From an uncultured Muribaculaceae bacterium (GTDB lineage Bacteria; Bacteroidota; Bacteroidia; Bacteroidales; Muribaculaceae), in contig CAMWIJ010000018.1 of assembly GCA_947174275.1 (NCBI GenBank), forward strand, positions 1 to 43,147: a DNA stretch of 43,147 bases. The letters are read 5' to 3'. The first letter of the stretch is position 1, and each line of letters opens with the position of its first letter. A model generated the notes under the pieces. The model ran no database searches. It saw only the letters and a list, made by a program, of their open reading frames with translations, and was not told the DNA's origin. This document shows positions 35,155 through 43,102 of the stretch, one piece after another. Both the position numbers and the translations under genes were made by a program.

Positions 35155-35706
35155 TTATTTGCCGAAGTAGCGTTTGTAGAGGCCTGCAAATCCCTGGCCG
35201 TGACGTGCTTCGTCTTTAGCCATTTCATGCACGGTGTCATGGATAGCGTCGAGACCCTGCTCCTTGGCGTTGCGTGCGATACGCATCTTGTCGGCATTAG
35301 CGCCGGCCTCAGCCTGCATGCGCTTCTCAAGGTTGGTCTTGGTGTCCCATACGCAGTCGCCGAGAAGTTCGGCAAACTTGGCAGCGTGTTCAGCTTCTTC
35401 GAAAGCATAGCGGCGGAAAGCCTCGGCGATTTCGGGATATCCCTCACGGTCAGCCTGACGTGACATTGCCAGATACATGCCTACTTCGCCGCATTCGCCA
35501 TTGAAATGCGCGTTGAGGTCTTTGATCATTTCTTCGCCGGTGCCTTTTGCCACACCTACTTCGTGTTCGGTCACGAATGTGAGCTCTGCCTCGGTGTCAA
35601 GTTCTTTGAATTTGCTCTTGGGCGCGCCGCAGATAGGGCATTTTTCGGGAGCTTCAGCTCCTTCGTGTACGTAGCCGCAGACTACGCAGATAAATTTCTT
35701 TTGCAT
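35155..35706 (-). CDS. Reverse rubrerythrin (N-terminal rubredoxin domain)
   Basis: 183-aa non-haem iron peroxidase. Rubredoxin-type Cys7, Cys10, Cys23 and Cys26 are at the N-terminus, followed by a four-helix di-iron domain with the glutamate sets [26 protein letters not shown] and [10 protein letters not shown]. The rubredoxin-first order is that of reverse rubrerythrins, which reduce hydrogen peroxide with electrons from NAD(P)H via a reductase. The last residues are YKRYFGK. It has a near-ideal own promoter and a terminator, so it is monocistronic. The classical rubrerythrin with opposite domain order is 2 kb away. Confidence 0.94.
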   Translation of the reverse strand: MQKKFICVVCGYVHEGAEAPEKCPICGAPKSKFKELDTEAELTFVTEHEVGVAKGTGEEMIKDLNAHFNGECGEVGMYLAMSRQADREGYPEIAEAFRRYAFEEAEHAAKFAELLGDCVWDTKTNLEKRMQAEAGANADKMRIARNAKEQGLDAIHDTVHEMAKDEARHGQGFAGLYKRYFGK

Positions 35707-35790
35707 GATTTTTTGAGTTAGATAATTATACCTTTTTTTATAGTTTTCTGATTGGTTGTACTTGCCGTCGGTGGCATCAATTCAACTATA

Positions 35791-35822
35791 CAAATTTATT
35801 AAATGCCATAGTAATTTGCAAA
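35791..35822 (-). promoter_or_regulatory. Promoter of the reverse rubrerythrin gene
   Basis: On the minus strand TTTG (35822-35819), exactly 20 bp, then TAAATTTG (35798-35791): a textbook Bacteroidetes promoter, giving a leader of about 80 nt. The 280-bp gap to the next gene holds no other feature that I can see. Confidence 0.75.
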
Positions 35823-35988
35823 TGATTTATGAAATTTTCATAATAAACATTTTTTATTGATTAAAAATATGTTTACGCTGCCGATGACCTCTGTCCGGCC
35901 ATGCACATTCCCTATTTGCAGTGGCGGTTAACGCAGAACGGGGAGACGCCGTCAGGCATCTCCCCGTCAGTTTCTCCGCAGCTGTCGC

Positions 35989-37176
35989 TTACGGTATGAG
36001 GTTGTGTGCGCGGAACACTTTCTGTATCTTTTCCAGCGCTGTTGTCACCTGCTCGTGGGTGTGTGTCGCCATCAGCGAGAAGCGTATGAGCGTGTCATGC
36101 GGAGCGACTGCCGGCGAAACCACGGGGTTGACGAAGATACCCTCTTCAAACAGGTCGTGGGTGATCTGGAATGTCTTGAAGTTGTCGCGGATATACAGCG
36201 GGATGATCGGAGTCGACGTGTGGCCGATTTCGCAGCCCATGTTGCGGAAGCCTTCAAGCGCGAAGTTTGTAACCTCCCAGAGTTTTTCCTGACGCTCAGG
36301 CTCGGTCTGCATTATCTCCAGTGCTTTCAGCGCGGCGGCTGTCGAGGCGGGGGTGATTGATGCGGTGAATATGTATGAGCGTGAGTGGTGGCGCAGGAAG
36401 TTGGTTATCTCCTTGTCGGTGGCGATAAAGCCGCCGAGCGACGCGAATGACTTGGAGAATGTGCCCATGATGAGGTCTACATCATCGGTGACACCGTAAT
36501 GGTTGCATGTGCCGCGGCCTCCTTCGCCGAATACTCCGATGCCGTGAGCTTCGTCAACCATCACAGATGCATTGTATTTCTTCGCCAGACGTATAATCTC
36601 GGGGAGGTTGGCAACATCGCCTTCCATCGAGAATACGCCGTCGGTTACTATCAGTTTCACTTTGTCGGGGTCGCATTTCTGGAGCTGTTTCTCAAGCGAC
36701 GCCATGTCGTTGTGCTTATATTTCAGCGACTGGGAGAATGACAGACGGCGGCCTTCGATTATCGATGCATGGTCCTGCTCGTCCCAGATGATATAGTCTT
36801 CACGGCCGGTAAGGCAAGACACGACTCCGAGGTTAACCTCAAAGCCTGTCGAATAAATCATGACATCCTCTTTGCCGATATATTTGGCAATGGCTGCCTC
36901 AAGCTCTTTGTGCAGGTCAAGCGTTCCGTTGAGAAAAGGTGAGCCGGCACATCCGGTTCCGTATTTCTTCGTAGCCTCGATTGCTGCTTCTTTGATACGA
37001 GGGTCATTGACAAGGCCCGTGTAACAGTTTGAACCGAACATCAGTACCTTCTTGCCATTGATGATAACCTCCGGATCCTGTTCCGAGGATATGGCGCGGA
37101 AATATGGATAGATGCCTGCTGCTTTAGCCTTTTGCGGCTCTTGATACTGTGCTAACTTAGCTTGTAATAGCTTCAT
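35989..37176 (-). CDS. spt: Serine palmitoyltransferase (alpha-oxoamine synthase)
   Basis: 395-aa PLP enzyme that condenses L-serine with a fatty acyl-CoA to 3-ketosphinganine, the first step of Bacteroidetes sphingolipid synthesis. PLP lysine is Lys242 in GTFSKSFASLGGF; further family motifs are NCYTGLVNDPRIKEA, GTGCAGSPFLNGT, DEQDHASIIEGRRLS, VDEAHGIGVFGEGGRGT. It lacks a membrane helix, as do bacterial soluble enzymes. Length and the KYGTGCAGSPFLNGTLDLH stretch favour SPT over glycine C-acetyltransferase (Kbl), which is its closest relative and the main alternative. It is preceded by a -7 box about 77 bp upstream. Confidence 0.88.
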   Translation of the reverse strand: MKLLQAKLAQYQEPQKAKAAGIYPYFRAISSEQDPEVIINGKKVLMFGSNCYTGLVNDPRIKEAAIEATKKYGTGCAGSPFLNGTLDLHKELEAAIAKYIGKEDVMIYSTGFEVNLGVVSCLTGREDYIIWDEQDHASIIEGRRLSFSQSLKYKHNDMASLEKQLQKCDPDKVKLIVTDGVFSMEGDVANLPEIIRLAKKYNASVMVDEAHGIGVFGEGGRGTCNHYGVTDDVDLIMGTFSKSFASLGGFIATDKEITNFLRHHSRSYIFTASITPASTAAALKALEIMQTEPERQEKLWEVTNFALEGFRNMGCEIGHTSTPIIPLYIRDNFKTFQITHDLFEEGIFVNPVVSPAVAPHDTLIRFSLMATHTHEQVTTALEKIQKVFRAHNLIP

Positions 37177-37252
37177 AGTTTATGTGATAATGATACAATG
37201 GTTATAAACTATCTGACTGACATATATTAATAGTTTGCGTCAATTCAGGCTG

Positions 37253-37260
37253 CAAAGATA
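37253..37260 (-). promoter_or_regulatory. Candidate -7 element for spt
   Basis: TATCTTTG on the minus strand fits TAnnTTTG; no good -33 element is visible. Confidence 0.4.
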
Positions 37261-37354
37261 ACATAAATGTGGGAATATTTGACTAATTGCCTTGAAAAAA
37301 TGACGTGTAAATAATATTTTTTATGATTTCACGGATTTTACTGACACTCTCTTA

Positions 37355-37516
37355 GAAACTGTTTAAATTTATATGATATAGATTTTTGAGAAGGATTGTC
37401 GGATTGATTTTTGTTTGTGATGAGGGAGCGTAGCCGTAGCTACGTGACCGAAGAATAAACAAAAAGACACCGACAAGACTCTCAAAAGCAAAGTGATATG
37501 AATTTTAAACAGTTTC
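37355..37516 (+). mobile_element. Hairpin MITE, copy 1 (162 bp)
   Basis: Terminal inverted repeats GAAACTGTTTAAA / TTTAAACAGTTTC, TTA duplicated at both ends (37352-37354 and 37517-37519), no coding capacity. The whole element is an imperfect palindrome centred on CGTAGCCGTAGCTACG and could fold into one long hairpin. An inverted, near-identical copy lies at 40160-40320. Confidence 0.85.
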
Positions 37517-37630
37517 TTAAAATGTCAACGTCGAAAACTTTTTCAAATATATCGGTGTTTAAAAAGCGTGAGTCTGCATGACAATACCGGCTCGCTATGA
37601 ATTTATACTAACACTCAACATTGATTGACT

Positions 37631-38212
37631 ATGGATAAGAAAAGCATCAAAGGCACTCAGACCGAAAAAAATCTATTGGCGTCATTCGCAGGTGAAAGCC
37701 AGGCTCGCAGCCGTTATACTCTCTTTGCGCAAAAGGCTAAGGAAGAAGGCTATGAGCAGATAGCTGCCGTATTCCTCGAGACAGCGTCGCAGGAGTTGAG
37801 CCACGCGCAGCAGTTCTTCTCTCGCCTTGAAGGAGGCATGGTGGAGATTACCGCGGGTTATCCCGCCGGCGTGGTCGCCGACACTGCCACTAACCTTGCC
37901 GAGGCAGCGGCCGGCGAGCGCGAGGAGTGGAGCGCATTGTATTCTACATTCGCCCAGACCGCACAGGATGAAGGTTTCCCTGATATCGCTGTCCTTTTCA
38001 AAAATGTGGCTAAGGTGGAGACCGAGCATGAAAAACGCTATCTTAAACTTCTCGAGCGACTTTCTTCCGGAACCGAATTTTCTCAGGAAGAACCCACCGA
38101 ATGGATGTGCCGCAACTGCGGTTTCGTATTCACCGGAAAGTCCGCGCCTAAGAAGTGCCCAGTCTGCGGCAAAGACCAGGGTTGGTTCGAACGCAAGCAG
38201 CAGAACTATTAA
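37631..38212 (+). CDS. rbr: Rubrerythrin (classical domain order)
   Basis: 193-aa di-iron peroxidase: ferritin-like helices with LLASFAGESQARSRYT, LETASQELSHAQQF, EEWSALYSTFAQTAQDEG and KVETEHEKRYLKLL, then a C-terminal rubredoxin domain with Cys160, Cys163, Cys176 and Cys179. It reduces hydrogen peroxide in anaerobes and is typically induced by oxygen. ATG 37631 (MDKKSIKGTQTEKN) is the family start; the upstream TTG in the same frame is not needed. It is followed by a strong shared terminator. Confidence 0.96.
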   Translation: MDKKSIKGTQTEKNLLASFAGESQARSRYTLFAQKAKEEGYEQIAAVFLETASQELSHAQQFFSRLEGGMVEITAGYPAGVVADTATNLAEAAAGEREEWSALYSTFAQTAQDEGFPDIAVLFKNVAKVETEHEKRYLKLLERLSSGTEFSQEEPTEWMCRNCGFVFTGKSAPKKCPVCGKDQGWFERKQQNY

Positions 38213-38280
38213 ACACACGCGGTGTGTGACCTTAGGAAAGTCATACACTGTATAAATAGCTCATTTAATAAATATTCGCA

Positions 38281-38329
38281 AACAAAGAAACAGAAGTCTG
38301 CCGAAAGGCAAGGCTTCTGTTTCTTTGTT
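38281..38329. terminator. Bidirectional terminator between rbr and lgt
   Basis: 18-bp stem (AACAAAGAAACAGAAGTC / GGCTTCTGTTTCTTTGTT, one G-U) lying between two convergent genes; the outer A/T pairs supply the T tract on either strand. Confidence 0.8.
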
Positions 38330-38349
38330 ATAGATAGTATTACATGTCG

Positions 38350-39207
38350 CTATTTCTTTGCCGGAGACTTCTCGTCGGCAAACCGGTTTGGAAATTCCAG
38401 ATGCAGACGCGGTCGGCGCATCGCGCGGATTATGAGTATCACGCCGAGCACTATGAACGGCACGCTCAGTAACTGTCCCATATTCAGAGTCATCTGCGAC
38501 TCGAATGCCACCTGATCGTTCTTGACAAACTCAATGAGAAAGCGGCATGAGAAAAGTATCGTGAGAAAAACTCCGAATATCAGTCCCTGACGCTCCTCTG
38601 CATTACGTTTCCAATACATCCACATAAGCAGTCCGAACAGCGCAAGATAGCATATTGCCTCATAAAGCTGCGTGGGATGGCACGCCTGTCCCGGAAATTC
38701 CGACCCGCGCAGATAGATGAAGCCCCACGGCAGGTCGGTGGGATGGCCGTATATCTCCGAGTTGAAAAGATTGCCCAGGCGTATCAGCGCGCCAACGAGC
38801 GCTGTCGGTATGACAATGCGGTCGAATGTCCATAGCGGGTTCTTCTTCGTGGTGAAGATCGAGAACAATATCACGCACACTATGATGCCTATGGCGCCTC
38901 CGTGGCTTGCAAGTCCGCCTTCCCAGATATATAATATGTGTAGCGGATGCTGCGAATATGCCTCCCATTCATAGAAGAACACATGCCCCAGACGCGCACC
39001 TATTATAGTGCCTGCACCAAGCCATAGCAACAGTATGCCAAGCCATTTTTCCGGTGCTCCCTCATGGCGGAACATACGTTCCACTATCTTGTAGCCCACA
39101 AGAAATCCGATGGCGAACATAAGTCCGTACCATCTCACTTCAAGGCTGCCGAGATGAAACAGCACCGGGTTGGCATTCCATGTTATGACTGCTGAAACCG
39201 GGCTCAT
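38350..39207 (-). CDS. lgt: Prolipoprotein diacylglyceryl transferase
   Basis: 285-aa polytopic inner-membrane enzyme that adds diacylglycerol from phosphatidylglycerol to the lipobox cysteine of prolipoproteins. Seen: VRWYGLMFAIGFLVGY near the N-terminus, the Lgt signature GGLASHGGAIG (about 95-105), GALIRLGNLFNSEIYG with the essential Arg, HPTQLYEA, and seven hydrophobic helices. It would process the lipoproteins GldK and the ABC binding protein also encoded here. The start overlaps the ddh stop by 4 bp, so the two are coupled. Confidence 0.96.
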   Translation of the reverse strand: MSPVSAVITWNANPVLFHLGSLEVRWYGLMFAIGFLVGYKIVERMFRHEGAPEKWLGILLLWLGAGTIIGARLGHVFFYEWEAYSQHPLHILYIWEGGLASHGGAIGIIVCVILFSIFTTKKNPLWTFDRIVIPTALVGALIRLGNLFNSEIYGHPTDLPWGFIYLRGSEFPGQACHPTQLYEAICYLALFGLLMWMYWKRNAEERQGLIFGVFLTILFSCRFLIEFVKNDQVAFESQMTLNMGQLLSVPFIVLGVILIIRAMRRPRLHLEFPNRFADEKSPAKK

Positions 39208-40100
39208 ACGAGATGTTTTACCAATTCTTCGCGGTCGCCGTAAAGCAGGTCGATTACCGGAATTTCAATCATTGTGTATGCTCCGGGTGCCTGACGCATC
39301 GCGGCGCGGGCTGTGCCGACAAGTATCTGTGCTGTCAGTGCGGGGTTGTTGATTGACATGTTGAACTCGAAGCGCTGGTTCTGCGTGTTTCCCGAAACAC
39401 CTTTGCGCACCATGTGCACGCCGTGACCCATATCCTTCACCTCGTCAACCGATGCCACTGCCATCACATGTGTCTCGTCAGAAGCGAAATAGGGGTCGGC
39501 CTTTACTGCGGCGGCGACATCTTCCAGACGGGCTCCGTCCTCAAGTTCGACATATACCATGCGGCGGTGAATGCCTGTGCCGAGAGGTATCGTCATCGAC
39601 AATGCGTTCTTGACGCCCGGTTTAGATTTGACACATACGGTGTGACCCATCGACATGCCGGGACCGAAATTGGTGTAAGTGATGCCCTTGGGGGCGGCTG
39701 CCTGCATGAGCGCGCGCACTATAGAGTCGCTGCCCGGATCCCAGCCGGCCGAGATGATGGCTTTGGTGCCGTTGGCCTTGGCTATTGCGTCGAGATTGCT
39801 GCGGAGCTCGGCGATTGAGGTGTGTATGTCGTAAGAATCGACTGTGTTGATGCCTTTTGCAAGATATTCTGCGGCATATTTCTCGACTTCGCGGGTGGGT
39901 GTGCAGAGTATCGCTACATCCACTTTGCCGAGTTCATCTATATCTGTCACTACTTTATAGGGCGCAAGTTCAGCGGGTGTGTTTGCAGTCGAGCGGCGCA
40001 CCACACCGGCTATCTCGAAATCCTGAGCTTCTTTCAGTGCGTCGAGCACAAATTTTCCGATGTTGCCATAGCCTACTATGGCTGCTTTGATTTTTGTCAT
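39204..40100 (-). CDS. ddh: meso-Diaminopimelate D-dehydrogenase
   Basis: 298-aa NADPH-dependent enzyme that makes meso-diaminopimelate from tetrahydrodipicolinate and ammonia in one step, for lysine and peptidoglycan. N-terminal Rossmann AAIVGYGNIGKFVLDAL (6-22), VVRRSTA, substrate-site SAGWDPGSDSIVRAL and FGPGMSMGHTVCVKS, and C-terminal RFEFNMSINNPALTAQI all fit the family. It is a short route to DAP common in Bacteroidales, although the aminotransferase route may coexist elsewhere. First gene of a ddh-lgt pair; MITE copy 2 lies between it and ackA. Confidence 0.94.
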   Translation of the reverse strand: MTKIKAAIVGYGNIGKFVLDALKEAQDFEIAGVVRRSTANTPAELAPYKVVTDIDELGKVDVAILCTPTREVEKYAAEYLAKGINTVDSYDIHTSIAELRSNLDAIAKANGTKAIISAGWDPGSDSIVRALMQAAAPKGITYTNFGPGMSMGHTVCVKSKPGVKNALSMTIPLGTGIHRRMVYVELEDGARLEDVAAAVKADPYFASDETHVMAVASVDEVKDMGHGVHMVRKGVSGNTQNQRFEFNMSINNPALTAQILVGTARAAMRQAPGAYTMIEIPVIDLLYGDREELVKHLV

Positions 40101-40159
40101 AGTCTATCTGTTTTGTAATTTACTTTAATTGGCATTATGCCACCGTTTATAGCTTCTTA

Positions 40160-40320
40160 GAAACTGTTTAAAATTCATATCACTTTGCTTTTGAGAGTCT
40201 TGTCGGTGTCTTTTTGTTTATTCTTCGGTCACGTAGCTACGGCTACGCTCCCTCATCACAAACAAAAATCAATCCGACAATCCTTCTCAAAATCCGTATC
40301 ATATAAATTTAAACAGTTTC
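40160..40320 (-). mobile_element. Hairpin MITE, copy 2 (161 bp), abutting the ackA stop codon
   Basis: Inverted copy of 37355-37516 with the same terminal repeats and internal palindrome. The duplicated TTA lies at 40157-40159 and 40321-40323; the latter is, on the minus strand, the TAA stop codon of ackA. The insertion therefore left the protein unchanged and placed a long hairpin directly after the stop, where it may act as terminator or mRNA 3' end. Confidence 0.85.
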
Positions 40321-41520
40321 TTATCCTTTGACGATGCTCTCGGTGTCGCGGGCTATCATCAGCTCCTCGTCGGTTGGGACAACCACGACTTTCACTTTAG
40401 ATGCAGCGGTCGATATCACGGTCTCTGTTCCACGGGTGCGGGCGTTGAGCTCATTGTCGATTTCCACTCCCATGAATTTCAGCGGACAGCACACATTCTC
40501 GCGCACTCCGGTCTGGTTCTCGCCGACACCGCCGGTAAATACTATGATGTCGAGGCCTCCCATCTCGGCTGCGTATGCGCCGATATATTTGACAATACGT
40601 TTCTCATACATCTCAAGTGCGAGATGAGCGCGCTCGTTGCCTGCCTTGTCGGCATTCTCTATGTCGCGCATGTCAGATGACATTTCCGTCACTCCGGCAA
40701 CGCCGCTCTCTTTGTTGATGATGCGCTGCAGGTCGTCGACAGTGAGATTGTGACGCTTCATAAGATAGGTGAGCGCTCCGGCATCGATATCACCCACGCG
40801 TGTTCCCATCATGAGACCTTCGGTAGGGGTCAGACCCATCGAGGTGTCTACGCTCTTGCCGCCGTCGACCGCTGTGATTGAGCCGCCGTTGCCGACATGG
40901 CAGGTGACGATTTTCTGAGTGGCGGGGTCGACTCCGAGTATCTCGCACACGCGGGCTGATACGTAGCGGTGTGATGTGCCGTGGAAACCGTAGCGGCGAA
41001 CGCCGTCCTCAGTGTAGAATTTGTAGGGGAGTGCATACATGAACGAGCTTGCAGGCATCGTCTGGTGGAACGCCGTGTCAAACACTCCCACCTGCTTCAC
41101 ATTCGGAAGTATCGATGATATCGCCTCAATGCCGGTCACATTGGCGGGATTGTGAAGCGGTGCCAGATCGTAGCAGTCTTTGATCTGCTGCATCACCTCG
41201 TCGGTGATAAGCACGCTCTTGTTGAATTTCTCGGCGCCATGCACCACGCGGTGGCCTACGGCGTCGATTTCGTCGAAACTCTTTATGCAGCCCTCTTTGG
41301 GATCGGTAAGCAGATTGAGTATCGCAAGCACCGATGCCTTGTGGTCGCTTTTGCCGAGTTCGATGGTTTCTTTTGTTCCGTCCTGGCGTTTATATTTGAG
41401 GAATGTGCCGTCAAGACCCACTTTCTCCACTCCGCCTTCGGCCATTGTGGAGTCGTTGTCTGTATCTATCAGCTTGTATTTTACTGAGCTGCTGCCGCAG
41501 TTGAGCACGAGTATTTTCAT
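40321..41520 (-). CDS. ackA: Acetate kinase
   Basis: 399-aa ASKHA-fold kinase converting acetyl phosphate and ADP to acetate and ATP, the energy-yielding step of acetate fermentation. Signatures MKILVLNCGSSSVKYKLID (N-terminal phosphate loop), VGHRVVHG, TAFHQTMP, RYGFHGTSHRYV, HVGNGGSI, TRVGDIDAG and IVFTGGVGENQ are all seen. It lies 32 bp after pta and its stop codon is part of the MITE target duplication. Confidence 0.98.
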   Translation of the reverse strand: MKILVLNCGSSSVKYKLIDTDNDSTMAEGGVEKVGLDGTFLKYKRQDGTKETIELGKSDHKASVLAILNLLTDPKEGCIKSFDEIDAVGHRVVHGAEKFNKSVLITDEVMQQIKDCYDLAPLHNPANVTGIEAISSILPNVKQVGVFDTAFHQTMPASSFMYALPYKFYTEDGVRRYGFHGTSHRYVSARVCEILGVDPATQKIVTCHVGNGGSITAVDGGKSVDTSMGLTPTEGLMMGTRVGDIDAGALTYLMKRHNLTVDDLQRIINKESGVAGVTEMSSDMRDIENADKAGNERAHLALEMYEKRIVKYIGAYAAEMGGLDIIVFTGGVGENQTGVRENVCCPLKFMGVEIDNELNARTRGTETVISTAASKVKVVVVPTDEELMIARDTESIVKG

Positions 41521-41552
41521 TTTTCAGTCTGTTATTTGGTTCTTTTGTGTCT

Positions 41553-42566
41553 TTATTTGTTCTTCAGTCCGATTGCCTGGTTGCAGGTCATGATTATCGT
41601 TTTGTAGATATCTTCGGGATAGCATCCTCTCGAAAGGTCGTTGACGGGCGCTGCAAGGCCCTGGAGCACCGGGCCCACAGCCTCTACATTGCCGAGACGC
41701 TGCACGAGCTTGTAGGCTATGTTGCCCACTTCAAGCGACGGGAACACCAGCACATTGGCTCTTCCGCTCAGAGGCGAGTTGGGCGCTTTTTTGTTGCATA
41801 CGCTGGGCACGATTGCCGCGTCTGACTGAAGTTCGCCGTCAAGTATCAGGTCGGGATTCATCTCATGCGCTATGCGTGTCGCCTCGATCACTTTGTCTAC
41901 GCGGTCATGGCGTGCGCTACCTTTGGTCGAGAAACTTAATATGGCAACACGGGGCTCGATGCCTGCGATATCTCTCGCGGTCTGTGCGGCTGATATGGCA
42001 ATCTGCGCAAGTTCAGGCGCGCTCGGGTCGGGAACAACGGCACAGTCTGCAAAAACCAGGATTCCGTCGGTTCCGTAGTTCAGCCCCTCGGGCAGAAGCA
42101 TCAGAAACGCTCCCGACACAACACTGATGCCGGGTTGGGTCTTGATTACCTGAAATGCTGCGCGGAGCACGTTGCCGGTAGTGTTCATCGCTCCGGCTAC
42201 CTGGCCGTCGGCGTCGCCGGCTTTGACCATAAGGCATCCGAGATAAAGCGGATTGGCAGTGGTCAGTCGTGCCTCCTCCTCGGTGATTCCCTTTGTCTTG
42301 CGGAGCTCATAAAGCAGGGGCGCATATTTGTCAATCACCTTCTCGTCACACGGATTGACAATCTCGGCATCCTTTATGTGCTCGAGGTTCATGTCATTGG
42401 CCATGTGGTAAATCTCTTCGGGGTCACCGATGAGTATTATTTTTGCTATGCCGTCTGAAATGATGCGGTTGGCGGCGGTAAGTGTACGGGGTTCTGTGCC
42501 CTCCGGAAGAACTATGCGTTGCGGATTTTCTTTTGCGCAGCGGGTAAGACGGTCAAAAAGTTTCAT
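41553..42566 (-). CDS. pta: Phosphate acetyltransferase
   Basis: 337-aa enzyme of the short Pta class without the N-terminal DRTGG/P-loop domains, exchanging CoA of acetyl-CoA for phosphate. Motifs: RIVLPEGTEPRTLTAAN, NPLYLGCLMVKAGDADGQVAGA, FADCAVVPDPSA, ILSFSTKGSARHD, LDGELQSDAAIVP and the C-terminal VFPSLEVGNIAYKLVQRL. With ackA it completes acetyl-CoA to acetate with ATP gain. First gene of the pta-ackA operon; -7 box about 120 bp upstream. Confidence 0.97.
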   Translation of the reverse strand: MKLFDRLTRCAKENPQRIVLPEGTEPRTLTAANRIISDGIAKIILIGDPEEIYHMANDMNLEHIKDAEIVNPCDEKVIDKYAPLLYELRKTKGITEEEARLTTANPLYLGCLMVKAGDADGQVAGAMNTTGNVLRAAFQVIKTQPGISVVSGAFLMLLPEGLNYGTDGILVFADCAVVPDPSAPELAQIAISAAQTARDIAGIEPRVAILSFSTKGSARHDRVDKVIEATRIAHEMNPDLILDGELQSDAAIVPSVCNKKAPNSPLSGRANVLVFPSLEVGNIAYKLVQRLGNVEAVGPVLQGLAAPVNDLSRGCYPEDIYKTIIMTCNQAIGLKNK

Positions 42567-42683
42567 CGTTCTGCGTTCGTTTTAGTTGTTTAAGTATCGG
42601 CCATTCGCATTGAAATGGTCTCTATAGGTGATGGTTTTTGCTTATGTTTACTGTCATTTGTCTGACAATGTACATATCGACTG

Positions 42684-42718
42684 CAAATTTACAACCTTTT
42701 AGATAAAAATATGTCAAA
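42684..42718 (-). promoter_or_regulatory. Candidate promoter of pta-ackA
   Basis: On the minus strand TTTG (42718-42715), 23 bp, TAAATTTG (42691-42684). The -7 box is perfect and the spacing slightly long; it predicts a leader of about 110 nt. Confidence 0.5.
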
Positions 42719-42814
42719 ATATTGCTTTTTTATCATCGCCGCAGACATAAAAATCCATAAAATCAACCCGCATAAACCGTAATGGAAATAGTGTGTGTTG
42801 TCTCACCGCATCCT

Positions 42815-42858
42815 CGCCACGCCCACGGAGAGCTCCAGGCTCGATCACGTGATTAACC
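42815..42858. repeat. First half of composite intergenic repeat, copy 2
   Basis: CGCCACGCC-CACGGAGAGC-...-AGGCTCG-...-GTGATTAACC, the counterpart of 34797-34844 with short substitutions. Confidence 0.65.
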
Positions 42859-42901
42859 GGGGTTTGTCGACCGCAGAGCAGGTGGAGAGCCCGGCAATTT
42901 G

Positions 42902-42996
42902 CAGCACTTCATATCGTAGGGACGCACGGCTCGTGCGTCCGAATTATTTGTCTGACAATTAAGATGTTGGCGGACGCACGAGCCGTGCGTCCCTAC
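42902..42996. repeat. Long palindromic repeat, copy C
   Basis: CAGCACTTCATATCGTAGGG start, GACGCACGGCTCGTGCGTCC arm and complementary GGACGCACGAGCCGTGCGTC arm, with a loop of about 30 nt. The two arms are the best paired of the three copies. Confidence 0.8.
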
Positions 42997-43052
42997 TTTT
43001 TGAGGCATTGTTGCTGATTCGGGATTGCTCCCCTCAATCTGGCGTATGTAAA

Positions 43053-43102
43053 AAAAACAGAGGCTGTGTCGTAATTCAAGTTTACGGCGCAGTCTCTTTT
43101 TT
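43053..43102 (+). terminator. Terminator-like hairpin, exact copy of the gldN terminator
   Basis: CAGAGGCTGTGTCGTAA paired with TTACGGCGCAGTCTCT around TTCAAGT, preceded by A-run and followed by T6. 43060-43102 is the exact reverse complement of 11-53. No plus-strand gene is upstream within 8 kb, so it may serve a leftward transcript from beyond the window or simply be a repeat. Confidence 0.7.

Larger units (their letters stand above)
37177..37630. other. Intergenic region between spt and rubrerythrin genes
   Basis: 454 bp without a gene. It holds the divergent promoter regions of spt and rbr and, in the middle, MITE copy 1 (37355-37516). No RNA gene is recognised. Confidence 0.7.

Noticed and set aside
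35989-37176. Glycine C-acetyltransferase (kbl)
   Set aside because: Same enzyme family, but no tdh neighbour is present and the active-site region resembles Bacteroidetes serine palmitoyltransferase; kept as an alternative only.
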